From the NCBI RefSeq assembly GCF_001274935.1, contig NZ_LILC01000023.1, positions 62,001-126,000 on the forward strand: DNA of 64,000 nucleotides, read 5' to 3'. Shown piece by piece: positions 9,831 to 17,728 of this stretch (position 1 is its first letter; each line of letters opens with the position of its first letter). Source of the DNA: Priestia koreensis. GTDB lineage: Bacteria > Bacillota > Bacilli > Bacillales > Bacillaceae_H. The notes below the pieces were generated by a model that was not told the origin of the DNA, made no database searches, and saw only the letters and a list, made by a program, of their open reading frames with translations. The position numbers and the translations under genes were made by a program.

Positions 9831-10751
9831 ATGAATATAACCCCTTTTCCAACTTTCACATGGTCACACGCTAGACAACAATTGTTGACGGAATGTCCAC
9901 GAAAATATGCATACCACTATTACCTGTCGCATAACGGGTGGCTGTCAGACTCAAACTCGTTTCAAAAACAATGCTATCGTTTAAAAAAGCTTGTTGATCT
10001 TCCCGCTTTCTTTGGACAAGTTATTCACGAAGTTGTTCATGATGCGATCAAAGAAATGGTACAGTACAATACGGTTCCTGACGTTGAAATGTTGTCACGC
10101 CGGGCGCGTTTAAAACTTAGACAAGCCTTTTTGGATTCAACAACGCATGCCGAGTCTTGGTTTCATCAGCCAAATCGCTATACAATGTTTTGGGAAATTT
10201 ACCACGACGGTTATTTGCGAGAACAAGCTAGCAAACGTATTACTGAACGTCTTATCCTCTGTTTTCGTCATCTTCGTTCTAGTTCTTCTTGGAGCGATGT
10301 CATATCCCCTCACGTTAAGAATATTGGATATGATAATCCGTTTCGTTCTATTTACGCATTTAAAACAAAAATATATGCGATGGTTGATCACATTTATAAA
10401 AAAGACTATAACTATATTGTGGTTGATTGGACGACAGCTCATGATCAAAGTGATGATGTGAGGCAGCTTTCTCTTCTTGCCTATCATGTTATGAAGTCTT
10501 ATCATGTACCCATTGATCAAGTCGTCGTACGCCGTGAATATTTGTTGAAAGGCAGTGCTCATACGTATCATTTCACAGCAGCAGATATCAGAAGTGTAGA
10601 ACAGTATATCGATGAGAGTATAAATACAATGAGAAACTATCAAAAATGTCCTGAGAAAAACGAGCCTGTAGGAATAGAGAAGTTTCCGAGAAATGCGACT
10701 TCCTTGTGCGCTCGTTGTCATTATAAGGAGCTATGTGAAGCGTCTACTTGA
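9831..10751 (+). CDS. PD-(D/E)XK nuclease-family protein with Cys cluster
   Basis: 306 residues from the ATG at 9831, eight bases after AAAGGTGG; a GTG at 9819 overlaps that site. The layout resembles Cas4/AddB-type RecB-family nucleases: SxxRxxLLTECPRKYAYHYY near the N-terminus, FGQVIHEVVHDAI (motif I His), MVDHIYKK (Asp), VVDWTTAH (motif III), RQLSLLAYHV (QxxxY), and a C-terminal CARCHYKELC that with the N-terminal Cys could hold an Fe-S cluster. The motif III lysine expected in D/E-x-K is threonine here, so catalysis is uncertain. It stands alone between murQ and the SOS-box gene. Substrate is unknown; this is not a CRISPR context. Confidence 0.75.
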   Translation: MNITPFPTFTWSHARQQLLTECPRKYAYHYYLSHNGWLSDSNSFQKQCYRLKKLVDLPAFFGQVIHEVVHDAIKEMVQYNTVPDVEMLSRRARLKLRQAFLDSTTHAESWFHQPNRYTMFWEIYHDGYLREQASKRITERLILCFRHLRSSSSWSDVISPHVKNIGYDNPFRSIYAFKTKIYAMVDHIYKKDYNYIVVDWTTAHDQSDDVRQLSLLAYHVMKSYHVPIDQVVVRREYLLKGSAHTYHFTAADIRSVEQYIDESINTMRNYQKCPEKNEPVGIEKFPRNATSLCARCHYKELCEAST

Positions 10752-10785
10752 TGAAGAAGGATTCATTGAGTAGACGCTTTTATGT
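10738..10785 (+). terminator. Terminator overlapping the stop codon of the nuclease-like gene
   Basis: AGCGTCTACT pairs with AGTAGACGCT followed by TTTTATG. The gene's TGA lies at the base of the loop. Confidence 0.65.
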
Positions 10786-10881
10786 TGATTTCATAATAAG
10801 CAAGGGTTATCCTTAGTTGCTTTATTTAAAAACAATAGTGATCATTTAGAACATTGTTTGCTTTAATTTTATTTTTCACTC

Positions 10882-10931
10882 TTTACTTTTTCTCTTTTTA
10901 TCGTTATGATAGAAGTTAGAACAAGCGTTCG
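10882..10931 (+). promoter_or_regulatory. Sigma-A promoter with LexA-like SOS box
   Basis: TTTACT (10882-10887), 17 bases and TATGAT (10905-10910) form a promoter. AGAACAAGCGTTCG at 10918-10931 lies just downstream. It matches the Bacillus LexA consensus CGAACRNRYGTTYC at 12 of 14 positions, including the whole GAAC-N4-GTTC core. Bound LexA would cover the transcription start. Confidence 0.6.
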
Positions 10932-10958
10932 TTTGTCAGTGTAAGGAGTTGTATCTAA

Positions 10959-11660
10959 TTGGCCGCTAAAAAAAGGACTAGTAAAAAAGCGTCGACGCCC
11001 ATCCTTTCAAATACGGGGTTTATTGGCGCTACGTTTGCTGATACGGAAGAATTAACGAAGCATGAGTACTACTTTCCACGCAAAAATTTACAGATCACTC
11101 ACTATGTATTAGATGGCCTTCTTCAGGGGGTAAATCATGTGTTTAAAAACAATCATGTGTCCGCCTACCTCTCTTGTGTCTACTTACATAAGTATAAAAA
11201 GCTTGGCCTCGTTCTCTCCACAAGCCCTTTTGAAAAAACTGAAGGTACGGGTTATTTTATTAACTACTTAAAAGAAATTGGACATATTTCATGGGAAGAA
11301 AAAACGCGTGAGTATGAAATACATAACACGTCATTTATTGGGGTTGTCTTTGCAGATCTTTCAAAGATTGAGCGCTTTACGTTTGAATTTGAGATGGAGC
11401 TCATTTCCAAGTTTATTAAGGAGCTTATCATCCCTGCAAAAGAGTTGTTTTTGCAGCACAACGTCAAGGCATACATATCCGGTGTAGAAAACACCGACCA
11501 GCACAAGGTAGGATTCGTCTTATCCGTCAAACCATACGATGAGCGAAAAGAAGCAGAGTTATATTTTATTGAATATTTAAGAGAACGCGGATTTTATGAA
11601 GAGGAAGATGATGAGGAAGAGCTTGTCCCGATTCATTCAAAATGGAGTTTCTTTAAATAA
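10959..11660 (+). CDS. Unknown protein with internal duplication, probably SOS-regulated
   Basis: 233 residues from a TTG ten bases after AAGGAG. I do not recognise a named family. A lysine-rich start (AAKKRTSKK) precedes two similar halves. The first, about residues 18-108, begins [15 protein letters not shown] and ends FINYLKEIG; the second, about 124-216, begins [15 protein letters not shown] and ends FIEYLRERG. Both share the order F-I-G-x-x-F-A-D, a long helix, V-x-A-Y-x-S, K-x-G-(L/F)-V-L-S-x-x-P and a C-terminal helix. An acidic stretch (EEEDDEEE) precedes the end. No signal peptide or membrane segment is seen. The LexA-like box suggests induction by DNA damage; function is unknown. 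Confidence 0.75.
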   Translation: MAAKKRTSKKASTPILSNTGFIGATFADTEELTKHEYYFPRKNLQITHYVLDGLLQGVNHVFKNNHVSAYLSCVYLHKYKKLGLVLSTSPFEKTEGTGYFINYLKEIGHISWEEKTREYEIHNTSFIGVVFADLSKIERFTFEFEMELISKFIKELIIPAKELFLQHNVKAYISGVENTDQHKVGFVLSVKPYDERKEAELYFIEYLRERGFYEEEDDEEELVPIHSKWSFFK

Positions 11661-11661
11661 G

Positions 11662-11695
11662 AAAAGGATCAAGGATACCCTTGATCTTTTTCTTA
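11662..11695 (+). terminator. Intrinsic terminator
   Basis: GATCAAGG pairs with CCTTGATC around a short loop, followed by TTTTTCTT. Confidence 0.85.
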
Positions 11696-11713
11696 TTTAC
11701 GTTAAAAACTGTG

Positions 11714-11740
11714 ACATTTGTGGTAGAGCTACATACAATA
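11714..11740 (+). promoter_or_regulatory. Sigma-K-type promoter
   Basis: AC (11714-11715), 16 bases, then CATACAATA (11732-11740) match the sigma-K consensus AC-N16-CATANNNTA exactly. It lies 45 bases before the small spore-type gene. Confidence 0.6.
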
Positions 11741-11784
11741 ACTGTGTAACTTGTAACTATCTTTTGTGCGGAGGAGATAAAAAG

Positions 11785-12066
11785 ATGGGAATGCCTATTA
11801 TTCCACCTGAGGATTTGAACATAACTCGTGACCAGGCTGTAAACATTCTACTCGCTTCAATTGGACTTGAAGAGTTAGGGTTAGCACACATTATAAATGC
11901 AGAGGGAGAGAAAATTCAGGCTGCAGTGGCGGCTTTTAACAATGGAAGTTTGGATTTTGCTGGTCTTATCGCTACAAATACGAGCGTAAGTTCATTGCTG
12001 AAAAATGTAATCAAAAATGAAATGCTTCTGCAAACTAAACTTGAAAATATTTTAACCATTCTTTAA
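11785..12066 (+). CDS. Small spore-type protein, [24 protein letters not shown] family
   Basis: 93 residues. The ATG at 11785 is eight bases after GGAGGAG; upstream in-frame starts lack a ribosome site. The N-terminus is short and proline-rich ([10 protein letters not shown]). A helical segment, about residues 17-50, carries the [24 protein letters not shown] signature that I recall from small proteins and collagen-protein heads of spore formers. The remainder is helical. It is a paralogue of the convergent gene just downstream. The sigma-K-type promoter supports late mother-cell expression. Molecular function is unknown. Confidence 0.75.
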   Translation: MGMPIIPPEDLNITRDQAVNILLASIGLEELGLAHIINAEGEKIQAAVAAFNNGSLDFAGLIATNTSVSSLLKNVIKNEMLLQTKLENILTIL

Positions 12067-12102
12067 ATACGTTTGACTACCGCAGACTATAATCTCTCCA
12101 TA

Positions 12103-12137
12103 TTAAAGGGCCAGACTAATTGAGTATGGGCCCTTCC
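12103..12137. terminator. Bidirectional hairpin between two convergent paralogues
   Basis: AAGGGCC pairs with GGCCCTT across a 16-base loop. T runs are weak on both sides. Confidence 0.5.
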
Positions 12138-12147
12138 CTTTCCAAAG

Positions 12148-12489
12148 TTAACCGTGGCATTTGCATTTATTACTTCCATCACAGTCGCATTTACATGGTG
12201 GGTGAATAGGATGTTCAGGAATTTTCAGCACACTTTCCAACTTAAATAAAAGAACCATTTCTTTTTGGACAATCGTTCGAACCATGCTTTCAACGCTTTC
12301 GTTCAACGCCAGCAAATCATGGACACAACAACAATCGTCTACAGCACTTTTAATTTTTTCTGCTTCCGCATTTAAAATATGTGATAGAGATATTTCCTCT
12401 AGCCCGATGGATGCTAATAATAAGTTAATCACATCTGTCCGTTCTAACTTAATATCGGGGTTGATGTCTGGGATATTAGGCATAGACAT
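12148..12489 (-). CDS. Paralogous small spore-type protein with Cys-rich tail
   Basis: 113 residues. The ATG at 12489 has GGAG about ten bases upstream. Residues about 20-50 repeat the [25 protein letters not shown] signature of the gene at 11785. Unlike that gene it carries a CCC cluster mid-protein (VDDCCCVHDLL) and a tail CKCDCDGSNKCKCHG. The cysteines suggest disulfide cross-linking or metal binding in the coat, but this is inference. On the minus strand CATAAGATG about 40 bases upstream resembles a sigma-K -10, though no good -35 accompanies it. Confidence 0.75.
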   Translation of the reverse strand: MSMPNIPDINPDIKLERTDVINLLLASIGLEEISLSHILNAEAEKIKSAVDDCCCVHDLLALNESVESMVRTIVQKEMVLLFKLESVLKIPEHPIHPPCKCDCDGSNKCKCHG

Positions 12490-12666
12490 GAAAGACTTAC
12501 TCCTTTCTAACTCTTTTTACCATCTTATGTTCAGAGGTTTTGTACATATTCTCTTCTAGTTGGACTAGTTTTCTCCTGTAAATAAGTAGCATGATTACAT
12601 TTCTCAATCAATAAGATAAACTAAGGCACGGACAAAGGATACATCTAAGGGAAAGGAGTTGTTGAT

Positions 12667-13344
12667 ATGAATGATTTAACAGACATTTTCGATGCCAATA
12701 TCAGTGAGATAATTCATGCGATCGATCAGCATGCAATCGAACTTACAATCGAAAGGTTTGTTACCTCATCCATTCAACGTGACAATGCTTTTTTTCTCAT
12801 TTTCAATGCCGTTTTAAAAAAAGTGTCCTCTTTTCTGTTAGACGCGACTGTAAAACATAGTGCAATCCTGCTCGTCGTTCATTCCTTGCATCAGTTATTG
12901 CACCAGTATATTACTCAGTGCCTCTTATTTACACAAAAATGGACCGCTTTAAAACCTATTATACATAAAAAAGCCCTGCTGTTAGTAGATCGAAAAGGTG
13001 AAGAAATGAATGAAAAGATTGCTCTAATTCATCGCCAAGCAAAGGAACTAGTTGATCACTACCATCAGCTGTTCAATGAAGCATCTCTTCACTCACATAA
13101 GGAAAATCACTTACTAAAAAAAATGATGGATCTTGTTGATGAGAAGGTTTCCTACTATCGTTTTATTTTCCCGTTGCCATCTTACCCCCGAGAGCCTAAA
13201 ACAAAAGTTAAGCGAAATAAAGGCAACGTATCTGAGTACCGTGTGTCAGAACAGCTTATGCCTCCTACTCCACCACAGAAAAAACGCAAGCGAATTCCTA
13301 AACCTAAAGTTCATTTACCTCGACCCGACTGGACAAAGGATTAG
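12667..13344 (+). CDS. Unknown helical protein with basic proline-rich tail
   Basis: 225 residues; AAAGGAG precedes the ATG by about eight bases. I do not recognise the family. Residues 1-175 are predicted almost wholly helical with no charged periodicity typical of a coiled coil. From about residue 175 the chain is basic and proline-rich (PREPKTKVKRNKG, PPQKKRKRIPKPKVHLPRP), which could bind nucleic acid or acidic polymer. No signal peptide or cysteine is present. It sits between small spore-type genes, so a sporulation role is possible but unproven. Confidence 0.65.
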   Translation: MNDLTDIFDANISEIIHAIDQHAIELTIERFVTSSIQRDNAFFLIFNAVLKKVSSFLLDATVKHSAILLVVHSLHQLLHQYITQCLLFTQKWTALKPIIHKKALLLVDRKGEEMNEKIALIHRQAKELVDHYHQLFNEASLHSHKENHLLKKMMDLVDEKVSYYRFIFPLPSYPREPKTKVKRNKGNVSEYRVSEQLMPPTPPQKKRKRIPKPKVHLPRPDWTKD

Positions 13345-13438
13345 AGTTTTATAGTGAAGTAGCCTAAAAAGTTAGGCATTTGTCCCTTTCTCTCCACTCC
13401 TCGCCCTCATATACTGCTAGAAAATGAGGTGGAGAAAA

Positions 13439-13600
13439 ATGTGTTGTTATAAAAAACAATGCCACGGTTCTAAGCGTTGCAGCTGTCATCAGCCTAAAAA
13501 GAGATCGACGTGCGGTTGTCAAAAAAAGCGTCCATGTCGCAGCATATGTGGCTGTTCGTGCACGTGTCGGCACTATACAGCTTGTAGATGTTCATCATAA
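13439..13600 (+). CDS. Small cysteine-rich protein (14 Cys in 53 residues)
   Basis: The frame ATG 13439 to TAA 13600 encodes a 53-residue basic protein with cysteines at positions 2, 3, 8, 14, 16, 25, 27, 33, 37, 39, 41, 43, 49 and 51, mostly in CxC pairs (SICGCSCTCRH, ACRCSS). GGTGG at 13429-13433 lies five bases upstream; an in-frame ATG at 13424 would precede it. CATATACTG at 13409-13417 resembles a sigma-K -10 without a clear -35. The pattern resembles small cross-linked spore-coat proteins or a metallothionein. A strong terminator follows directly. It is below usual gene-caller size limits. Confidence 0.6.
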   Translation: MCCYKKQCHGSKRCSCHQPKKRSTCGCQKKRPCRSICGCSCTCRHYTACRCSS

Positions 13601-13602
13601 GA

Positions 13603-13636
13603 AAAGCCAGCCCCTCGTCAGGGCTGGCTTTTTTAT
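13603..13636. terminator. Bidirectional intrinsic terminator
   Basis: AAGCCAGCCC pairs with GGGCTGGCTT around a 7-base loop, with A and T runs outside. It serves the Cys-rich gene and the convergent VanW-family gene. Confidence 0.85.
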
Positions 13637-14595
13637 TATAGCGTATAGCGTTTTGCTGTTCGAACCTCTACCGTTAATGATCCATTTTGTTTATCCACAA
13701 TCGTTTTAATCAGTACAGGATAGTTGCGAGGGTTTTTAAACTTGAAATCCGGTCCGCCCCACGAAACCGTTGCATCACGGCCCTTTGGTACATACCCTAC
13801 TTGCTTAGAGTGGTTTGTACGTGTCACCACTTCAAGACCTGCTAGATCAATCGCGTTAAAGAGCGTTGAAGAAGTTTGGCAGATCCCACCGCCAATTCCC
13901 ATTGTTAACTCCTTATTTACGATTTCGTGAGCCGGCTGATAGCCTCTTGCTGCCGTTCTCTCTCCTACTGTTTCATTGTAAGAAAACGTATCTCCAGGCC
14001 CTAAGATAATATTATTAATCGCAAGTGCTGATAGCTCAACGTTACGATTTCGCCCTGTATCATGTACGTTAAATCCTGTTTTATAGGAACCAATCACAAC
14101 TTCATTAATGCCTTTTGCTGTTTCTAACGTGACGTTAGGCTCGGTTTCCTCAATAGGCACTTGAATATTACGTGAATAGATGTGAAGGTCTTTTAATCGC
14201 GACACTAGTTCTTTTTCCTTCAGAACAACTCGTTTATGTCCACCAACTAAATTTCCATTTGCGTCCATCTTTGCGTTTTCCATTGGCGTATCATACTTAT
14301 CAGCCAAATCGCTTGCTAAATGCTTGATGGTATCTTCATATGTACTCTTATCATCAAAATGAACGGGCTGAAACGTGCGAATCGTTTCCCCAGTACGAGC
14401 ATCAATTAAATTAAAGGTGAAGTTTTCAGGCTTCAATTCTTTGTAGTGTGAAGCAGGTTGTTTTTCTGCAGCCATAGCAATACCACTTACAGGTTTACTA
14501 GAGTGCTTGGAGTTTGACTGCTCATACATAGTATATCCCAAATACGATCCAGCACCGACAACTGCCACTAATAAAACACTCATTATTTTTTTCAT
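13636..14595 (-). CDS. VanW-family exported protein
   Basis: 319 residues. The ATG at 14595 follows AAGGGGG; an in-frame upstream ATG at 14637 has no ribosome site. Residues 1-22 (MKKIMSVLLVAVVGAGSYLG) form a signal or anchor segment. A peptidoglycan-binding-4-like stretch follows (about 55-165). The VanW domain lies in the last third: NVELSALAINNIILGPGDTFSYNETVGERTAARGY and GGGICQTSSTLFNAIDLAGLEVV. Family members such as YoaR-like proteins are envelope proteins of unknown reaction. No vancomycin-resistance genes are nearby, so resistance should not be inferred. Confidence 0.85.
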   Translation of the reverse strand: MKKIMSVLLVAVVGAGSYLGYTMYEQSNSKHSSKPVSGIAMAAEKQPASHYKELKPENFTFNLIDARTGETIRTFQPVHFDDKSTYEDTIKHLASDLADKYDTPMENAKMDANGNLVGGHKRVVLKEKELVSRLKDLHIYSRNIQVPIEETEPNVTLETAKGINEVVIGSYKTGFNVHDTGRNRNVELSALAINNIILGPGDTFSYNETVGERTAARGYQPAHEIVNKELTMGIGGGICQTSSTLFNAIDLAGLEVVTRTNHSKQVGYVPKGRDATVSWGGPDFKFKNPRNYPVLIKTIVDKQNGSLTVEVRTAKRYTL

Positions 14596-14916
14596 ATGTT
14601 CCCCCTTATACAATTGAAAAGCGTTTTTTATTTCCATTTTTACTTTTCAATTCTTCTATTATAAAAAATTACCATTCATTCGTCTACATTCTATAGGGAA
14701 TTTTTAATAAGTATAAAGAAGGATTTTTATTTTTTCAAAAGGACTTCGCTCACTCATCTTTTGACCTATGTATTTTTCCCTACAGCACTCTTTTTACCTA
14801 TTTTCTGACAAATAAACCTATTAATGAGTCGAAATGAGCCTGACGAAGACAATTAGAGAATGATATAATAGATGGTAACCGCTTAACTTTTGAATCATTA
14901 AAGGAGGATTAGCCTT
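14596..14916. other. Intergenic region between the VanW-family and marR-type genes
   Basis: These 321 bases hold the marR-side promoter (14840-14869) and the VanW ribosome site. The remainder is AT-rich with no gene seen. Confidence 0.6.
14840..14869 (+). promoter_or_regulatory. Sigma-A-like promoter of the marR-type gene
   Basis: CTGACG (14840-14845), 18 bases and TATAAT (14864-14869), 47 bases before the start codon. Confidence 0.5.
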
Positions 14917-15375
14917 TTGCATCTGCCTAATAACGAAGACATTAAAGCGCAAATTGAGCACCTTGATCAAGTAAAAGATGCTCTGTTAAAATATCGAAAC
15001 CAATTTATTGAAGAACGTTACAACGATTGGCCCTATCACTTTACGCCTACAAAGGACGCGATTTTAAAGATCGTTTACGACAAAAAGTCATGTGTCATTA
15101 ATGAGATTACGAAAAGTCTCTCCCTATCTCCAGGAGCAATTACGCTTGTGCTAAATCAGCTAGAAGAAGAAGCGCTCATCGTTCGTATTCGCAAGCCAAA
15201 TAATCGTCGAAGCGTGTGGGTAGAGCTTACAGATAAAGGACGTATCGTTGTAGAAGCCATTAACGAGACCCGCCTTTCGTTTTGGGGAAATTTACTTGGT
15301 AATTTGTCAGAAGAAGAACAAAACGAGTATTTCCGATTGATGAAAAAAATGCAAGAAGGTCTTCAAAAGATCTAA
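14917..15375 (+). CDS. MarR-family transcriptional regulator
   Basis: 152 residues from a TTG nine bases after AAGGAGG. The winged helix lies at about residues 45-110 (INEITKSLSLSPGAITLVLNQLEEEALIVRIRKPNNRRSVWVELTDKGR), flanked by the dimerisation helices expected of MarR proteins. It converges on the acyl-CoA ligase gene across a shared terminator. An inverted repeat in that ligase's promoter region (16957-16980) is a possible target. Ligand unknown. Confidence 0.85.
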   Translation: MHLPNNEDIKAQIEHLDQVKDALLKYRNQFIEERYNDWPYHFTPTKDAILKIVYDKKSCVINEITKSLSLSPGAITLVLNQLEEEALIVRIRKPNNRRSVWVELTDKGRIVVEAINETRLSFWGNLLGNLSEEEQNEYFRLMKKMQEGLQKI

Positions 15376-15404
15376 AAAAAAGACGACCGCAGTCGTCTTT
15401 TTTT
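15373..15404. terminator. Bidirectional intrinsic terminator
   Basis: AGACGAC pairs with GTCGTCT with a 4-base loop between A and T runs. Confidence 0.85.
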
Positions 15405-16923
15405 ATGCATGAGCCAGATCGCGCTCGCGAATAGCCTCTTCTTTAATCGTACGCTTCACAATTTTACCAACGCTGTTCTTCGGTAAATCTTCTTTAAACG
15501 TTACGCTTGGTACTTTATAAGCCGCAAGCTTTTGCTTACAGTGTTCTACAATTTGTTGCTCTGTTAAGGAAGATCCTTGTTTTTTTACGACAAACGCAGC
15601 AGGAACCTCACCCCAGAATTGATCGGGTAAGCCAATTAATGCAACCTCTAACACATCATCAAACTCACGAATCACTTCTTCTACTTGGTCAGGATAAATG
15701 TTATCACCGCCGTACACGACAACATCTTTGTAGCGACCTTCGATGTAGATAAACCCATCTTCATCTACACGTCCTGCATCCCCCATCGCAAGCCAGCCGT
15801 TTTGAAGAACGTTGTTTGTTGCTTCTTCGTTATTCCAGTATCCTTTGAAGATATATGGACTGCGAACCATAATCTCACCAATGTTACCTGTTGGAAGTTC
15901 TTCTCTTGTTTCAGGGTCTACTACTTTCACTTCTACGCCTTGTACTGGTTTACCCGCAGACGAGATTTTCTTCCATCCCATATCAGGATGCCAAACGCTA
16001 ATAATCCACGCCTCTGTACTGCCATAACCTTGTGCTAGCGTCATCCCTTGTGCATCAAATTGCTCGATTAGTGTTTCCGGAACTTTTGTTCCACCTGATA
16101 ATCCAAGCTTAAACGAAATATCACGTGGATTTTTTTCTAGCTCCTCCATCATGTATGTGAATGCTGGTGGCAATGCAAGCATTACTTTAATATTTTCATG
16201 TTCAACGATTTCCCAAATCTTCGCTGGATCTGTTTCCTTTGTACATACCATTGTTAAACCCGTTGAGATGCACTGAACCAATGCGCTTATTGTACTCATG
16301 TGGAAGAAAGGATGTGCCACTAAATATCTCATATCTTCTTCAATTTCAACGTCTTCATTTAAAGACGTACTTAAGAACCCAGCAATTGCTCCGTGCGCTA
16401 GCATACAACCTTTTGCATTTCCTGTTGTGCCTGATGTGAACATCATAAAAGCAATATCTTCTGACGTCACATCATAACCTAACGTTGGCTCTTCTGTCGA
16501 CTGATCAGCGAACTGCTTTGTAAACGCTGCTCCCTTTTCGACTTGAATTGTTTGCGAAATGTTCGTTCCTTCTTTTGCTTCTTCTAATATAGAAGCAAAG
16601 TCATCGTGATAAAAGACAGCTGTTAAATCCCCGCTTTTTAAAATGCTGTTTAGCTCATATGCCGTCATTCCTGTGCTAATTGGAACAACAATCGCACCAA
16701 TTTTCAATGCAGACATAATGAGTACAGGGTAAGCAATACTTGTCTGACAAAGGATGCCGACACGATCACCTTTTTTAATTCCTCTTTTGATTAATTCATG
16801 TGCCCCCTGATTGATGCGTTCGTTATACATACTATATGAATAGATTTCGTTTCCTTCTACCAATGCCTCTTTAGCCGGAGATTTCGCTGTACGTGCTGTG
16901 ACTAAATGTTGTAATGTGTTCAT
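15403..16923 (-). CDS. Acyl-CoA synthetase (ANL superfamily, class I adenylate-forming)
   Basis: 506 residues. It activates a carboxylic acid as acyl-adenylate and then as the CoA thioester. Visible motifs are the P-loop-like MMFTSGTTGNAKGC (about 163-176), YGSTEAW, the GDAGRVDEDGFIYIEGRYKD hinge region with YGGDNIYP, and the catalytic lysine in NSVGKIVKR near residue 491. The ATG at 16923 follows GAAGGAGA. It is closely similar along its length to the ligase at 62767. Substrate chain length cannot be read from sequence. The promoter has a possible operator, and a cre-like site lies farther upstream. Confidence 0.9.
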   Translation of the reverse strand: MNTLQHLVTARTAKSPAKEALVEGNEIYSYSMYNERINQGAHELIKRGIKKGDRVGILCQTSIAYPVLIMSALKIGAIVVPISTGMTAYELNSILKSGDLTAVFYHDDFASILEEAKEGTNISQTIQVEKGAAFTKQFADQSTEEPTLGYDVTSEDIAFMMFTSGTTGNAKGCMLAHGAIAGFLSTSLNEDVEIEEDMRYLVAHPFFHMSTISALVQCISTGLTMVCTKETDPAKIWEIVEHENIKVMLALPPAFTYMMEELEKNPRDISFKLGLSGGTKVPETLIEQFDAQGMTLAQGYGSTEAWIISVWHPDMGWKKISSAGKPVQGVEVKVVDPETREELPTGNIGEIMVRSPYIFKGYWNNEEATNNVLQNGWLAMGDAGRVDEDGFIYIEGRYKDVVVYGGDNIYPDQVEEVIREFDDVLEVALIGLPDQFWGEVPAAFVVKKQGSSLTEQQIVEHCKQKLAAYKVPSVTFKEDLPKNSVGKIVKRTIKEEAIRERDLAHA

Positions 16924-16956
16924 ACTAATTCTCCTTCGTTACTTTTTATTAATTTG

Positions 16957-17011
16957 TTAATCGAATGTTTTATCGACTAAAGTATAGTAACAAAAATCAT
17001 TTCGCTGTCAA
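16957..17011 (-). promoter_or_regulatory. Ligase promoter with inverted-repeat operator candidate
   Basis: On the minus strand TTGACA (17011-17006), 19 bases and TATACT (16986-16981). Immediately downstream TTAGTCGA (16980-16973) and TCGATTAA (16964-16957) form an inverted repeat with one mismatch and an 8-base gap, well placed for repression. Confidence 0.4.
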
Positions 17012-17094
17012 AGGGAATTAATTCCTATATGAAAACACCGCATTTAAAGTGGCTAGATGACACAGATTCCGGCTCTATTCCCTGGGGCTGAGTA

Positions 17095-17110
17095 TAGTAA
17101 TCGCTTACAA
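17095..17110 (-). promoter_or_regulatory. Possible CcpA cre site
   Basis: The minus strand reads TTGTAAGCGATTACTA, which fits the cre consensus WTGNAARCGNWWWCAW at all but one position. It lies about 85 bases upstream of the -35 of the ligase promoter, a position less usual for repression. Confidence 0.35.
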
Positions 17111-17258
17111 ATATCCTTTCTTCCGTTTAGTGAGTCCCATACATAAGTTCTTTATTACTACCACTATTTAACACAAATATAAGTCTATTGACTTCCACTA
17201 AATACAAGTGTCTTTTTATCACTTATTATTTAGCACATGGTTTAAGTAAAAATAAAAT

Positions 17259-17300
17259 TACAGAAAAAAGCCGCCAAAGTTGGCGGCTTTTTTCTGTAAT
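17259..17300. terminator. Intrinsic terminator after the ABM-domain gene
   Basis: AAGCCGCCA pairs with TGGCGGCTT around a 4-base loop, extended by matching CAGAAAA and TTTTCTG flanks. Confidence 0.85.
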
Positions 17301-17302
17301 AC

Positions 17303-17584
17303 TTACGCTTGGTAGTGTTTTACGTCTAATGGTGCTGCTAAAAATTCTTTTGCGCTTCCAGCGAATTTTTGGAAATGAGCTGATGTATTATGAGCTTCAA
17401 TTGCAGCTTGGTCTTTCCACTCTTCTAACATCACAAATTCATTTTCATTTTCAACTTTTGTTGTTAACATGTAGCTGATGTTTCCTTCTTCTTTACGAGA
17501 AGCTTCAATTACTTCTGTTACGTTTTTAATAAATTCTTCACGTTTTTCTGGTCTAACTGTCATGTATGCTTGAATTGCGATCAT
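17303..17584 (-). CDS. Antibiotic biosynthesis monooxygenase (ABM) domain protein
   Basis: 93 residues; the ATG at 17584 lies seven bases after GGAGGA, so the upstream in-frame start at 17599 is not used. It is a single ferredoxin-like ABM domain: MIAIQAYMTVRPEKREEF, EEGNISYMLTTKVENENEFVMLEEWKDQAAIEAHNTSAHF. Family members are small cofactor-free oxygenases (YgiN-like quinol oxidation) or haem-degrading enzymes. The asparagine/tryptophan/histidine set diagnostic for IsdG-type haem oxygenases is not complete, so the substrate is open. It is a single-gene unit. Confidence 0.8.
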   Translation of the reverse strand: MIAIQAYMTVRPEKREEFIKNVTEVIEASRKEEGNISYMLTTKVENENEFVMLEEWKDQAAIEAHNTSAHFQKFAGSAKEFLAAPLDVKHYQA

Positions 17585-17728
17585 AGTCAATTCCTCCAAA
17601 TGTAGTAAGTAGTTAACGATCTTTATTTAGAATGATCATCAACGCTATAAAAGATACCACGCTTTTTAGGCTTGTACAATTTATTTGCTCAAACTATTTC
17701 ACAATCAAATAATCGAATTTAAAGACAT

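Larger units (their letters stand above)
16924..17302. other. Intergenic region upstream of the acyl-CoA ligase
   Basis: About 380 bases hold the ligase promoter and operator candidate (16957-17011), a cre-like site (17095-17110) and the terminator of the ABM-domain gene (17259-17300). No gene or structured RNA is recognised. Confidence 0.6.

Noticed and set aside
10137..10721. A 194-codon frame antisense to the nuclease-like gene
   Set aside because: It mirrors a well-supported gene with a ribosome site and domain motifs; its own product shows no domain.
13636..14595. Vancomycin resistance function suggested by the VanW name
   Set aside because: No vanHAX or vanRS genes are nearby, and VanW-domain proteins are widespread in sensitive bacilli.
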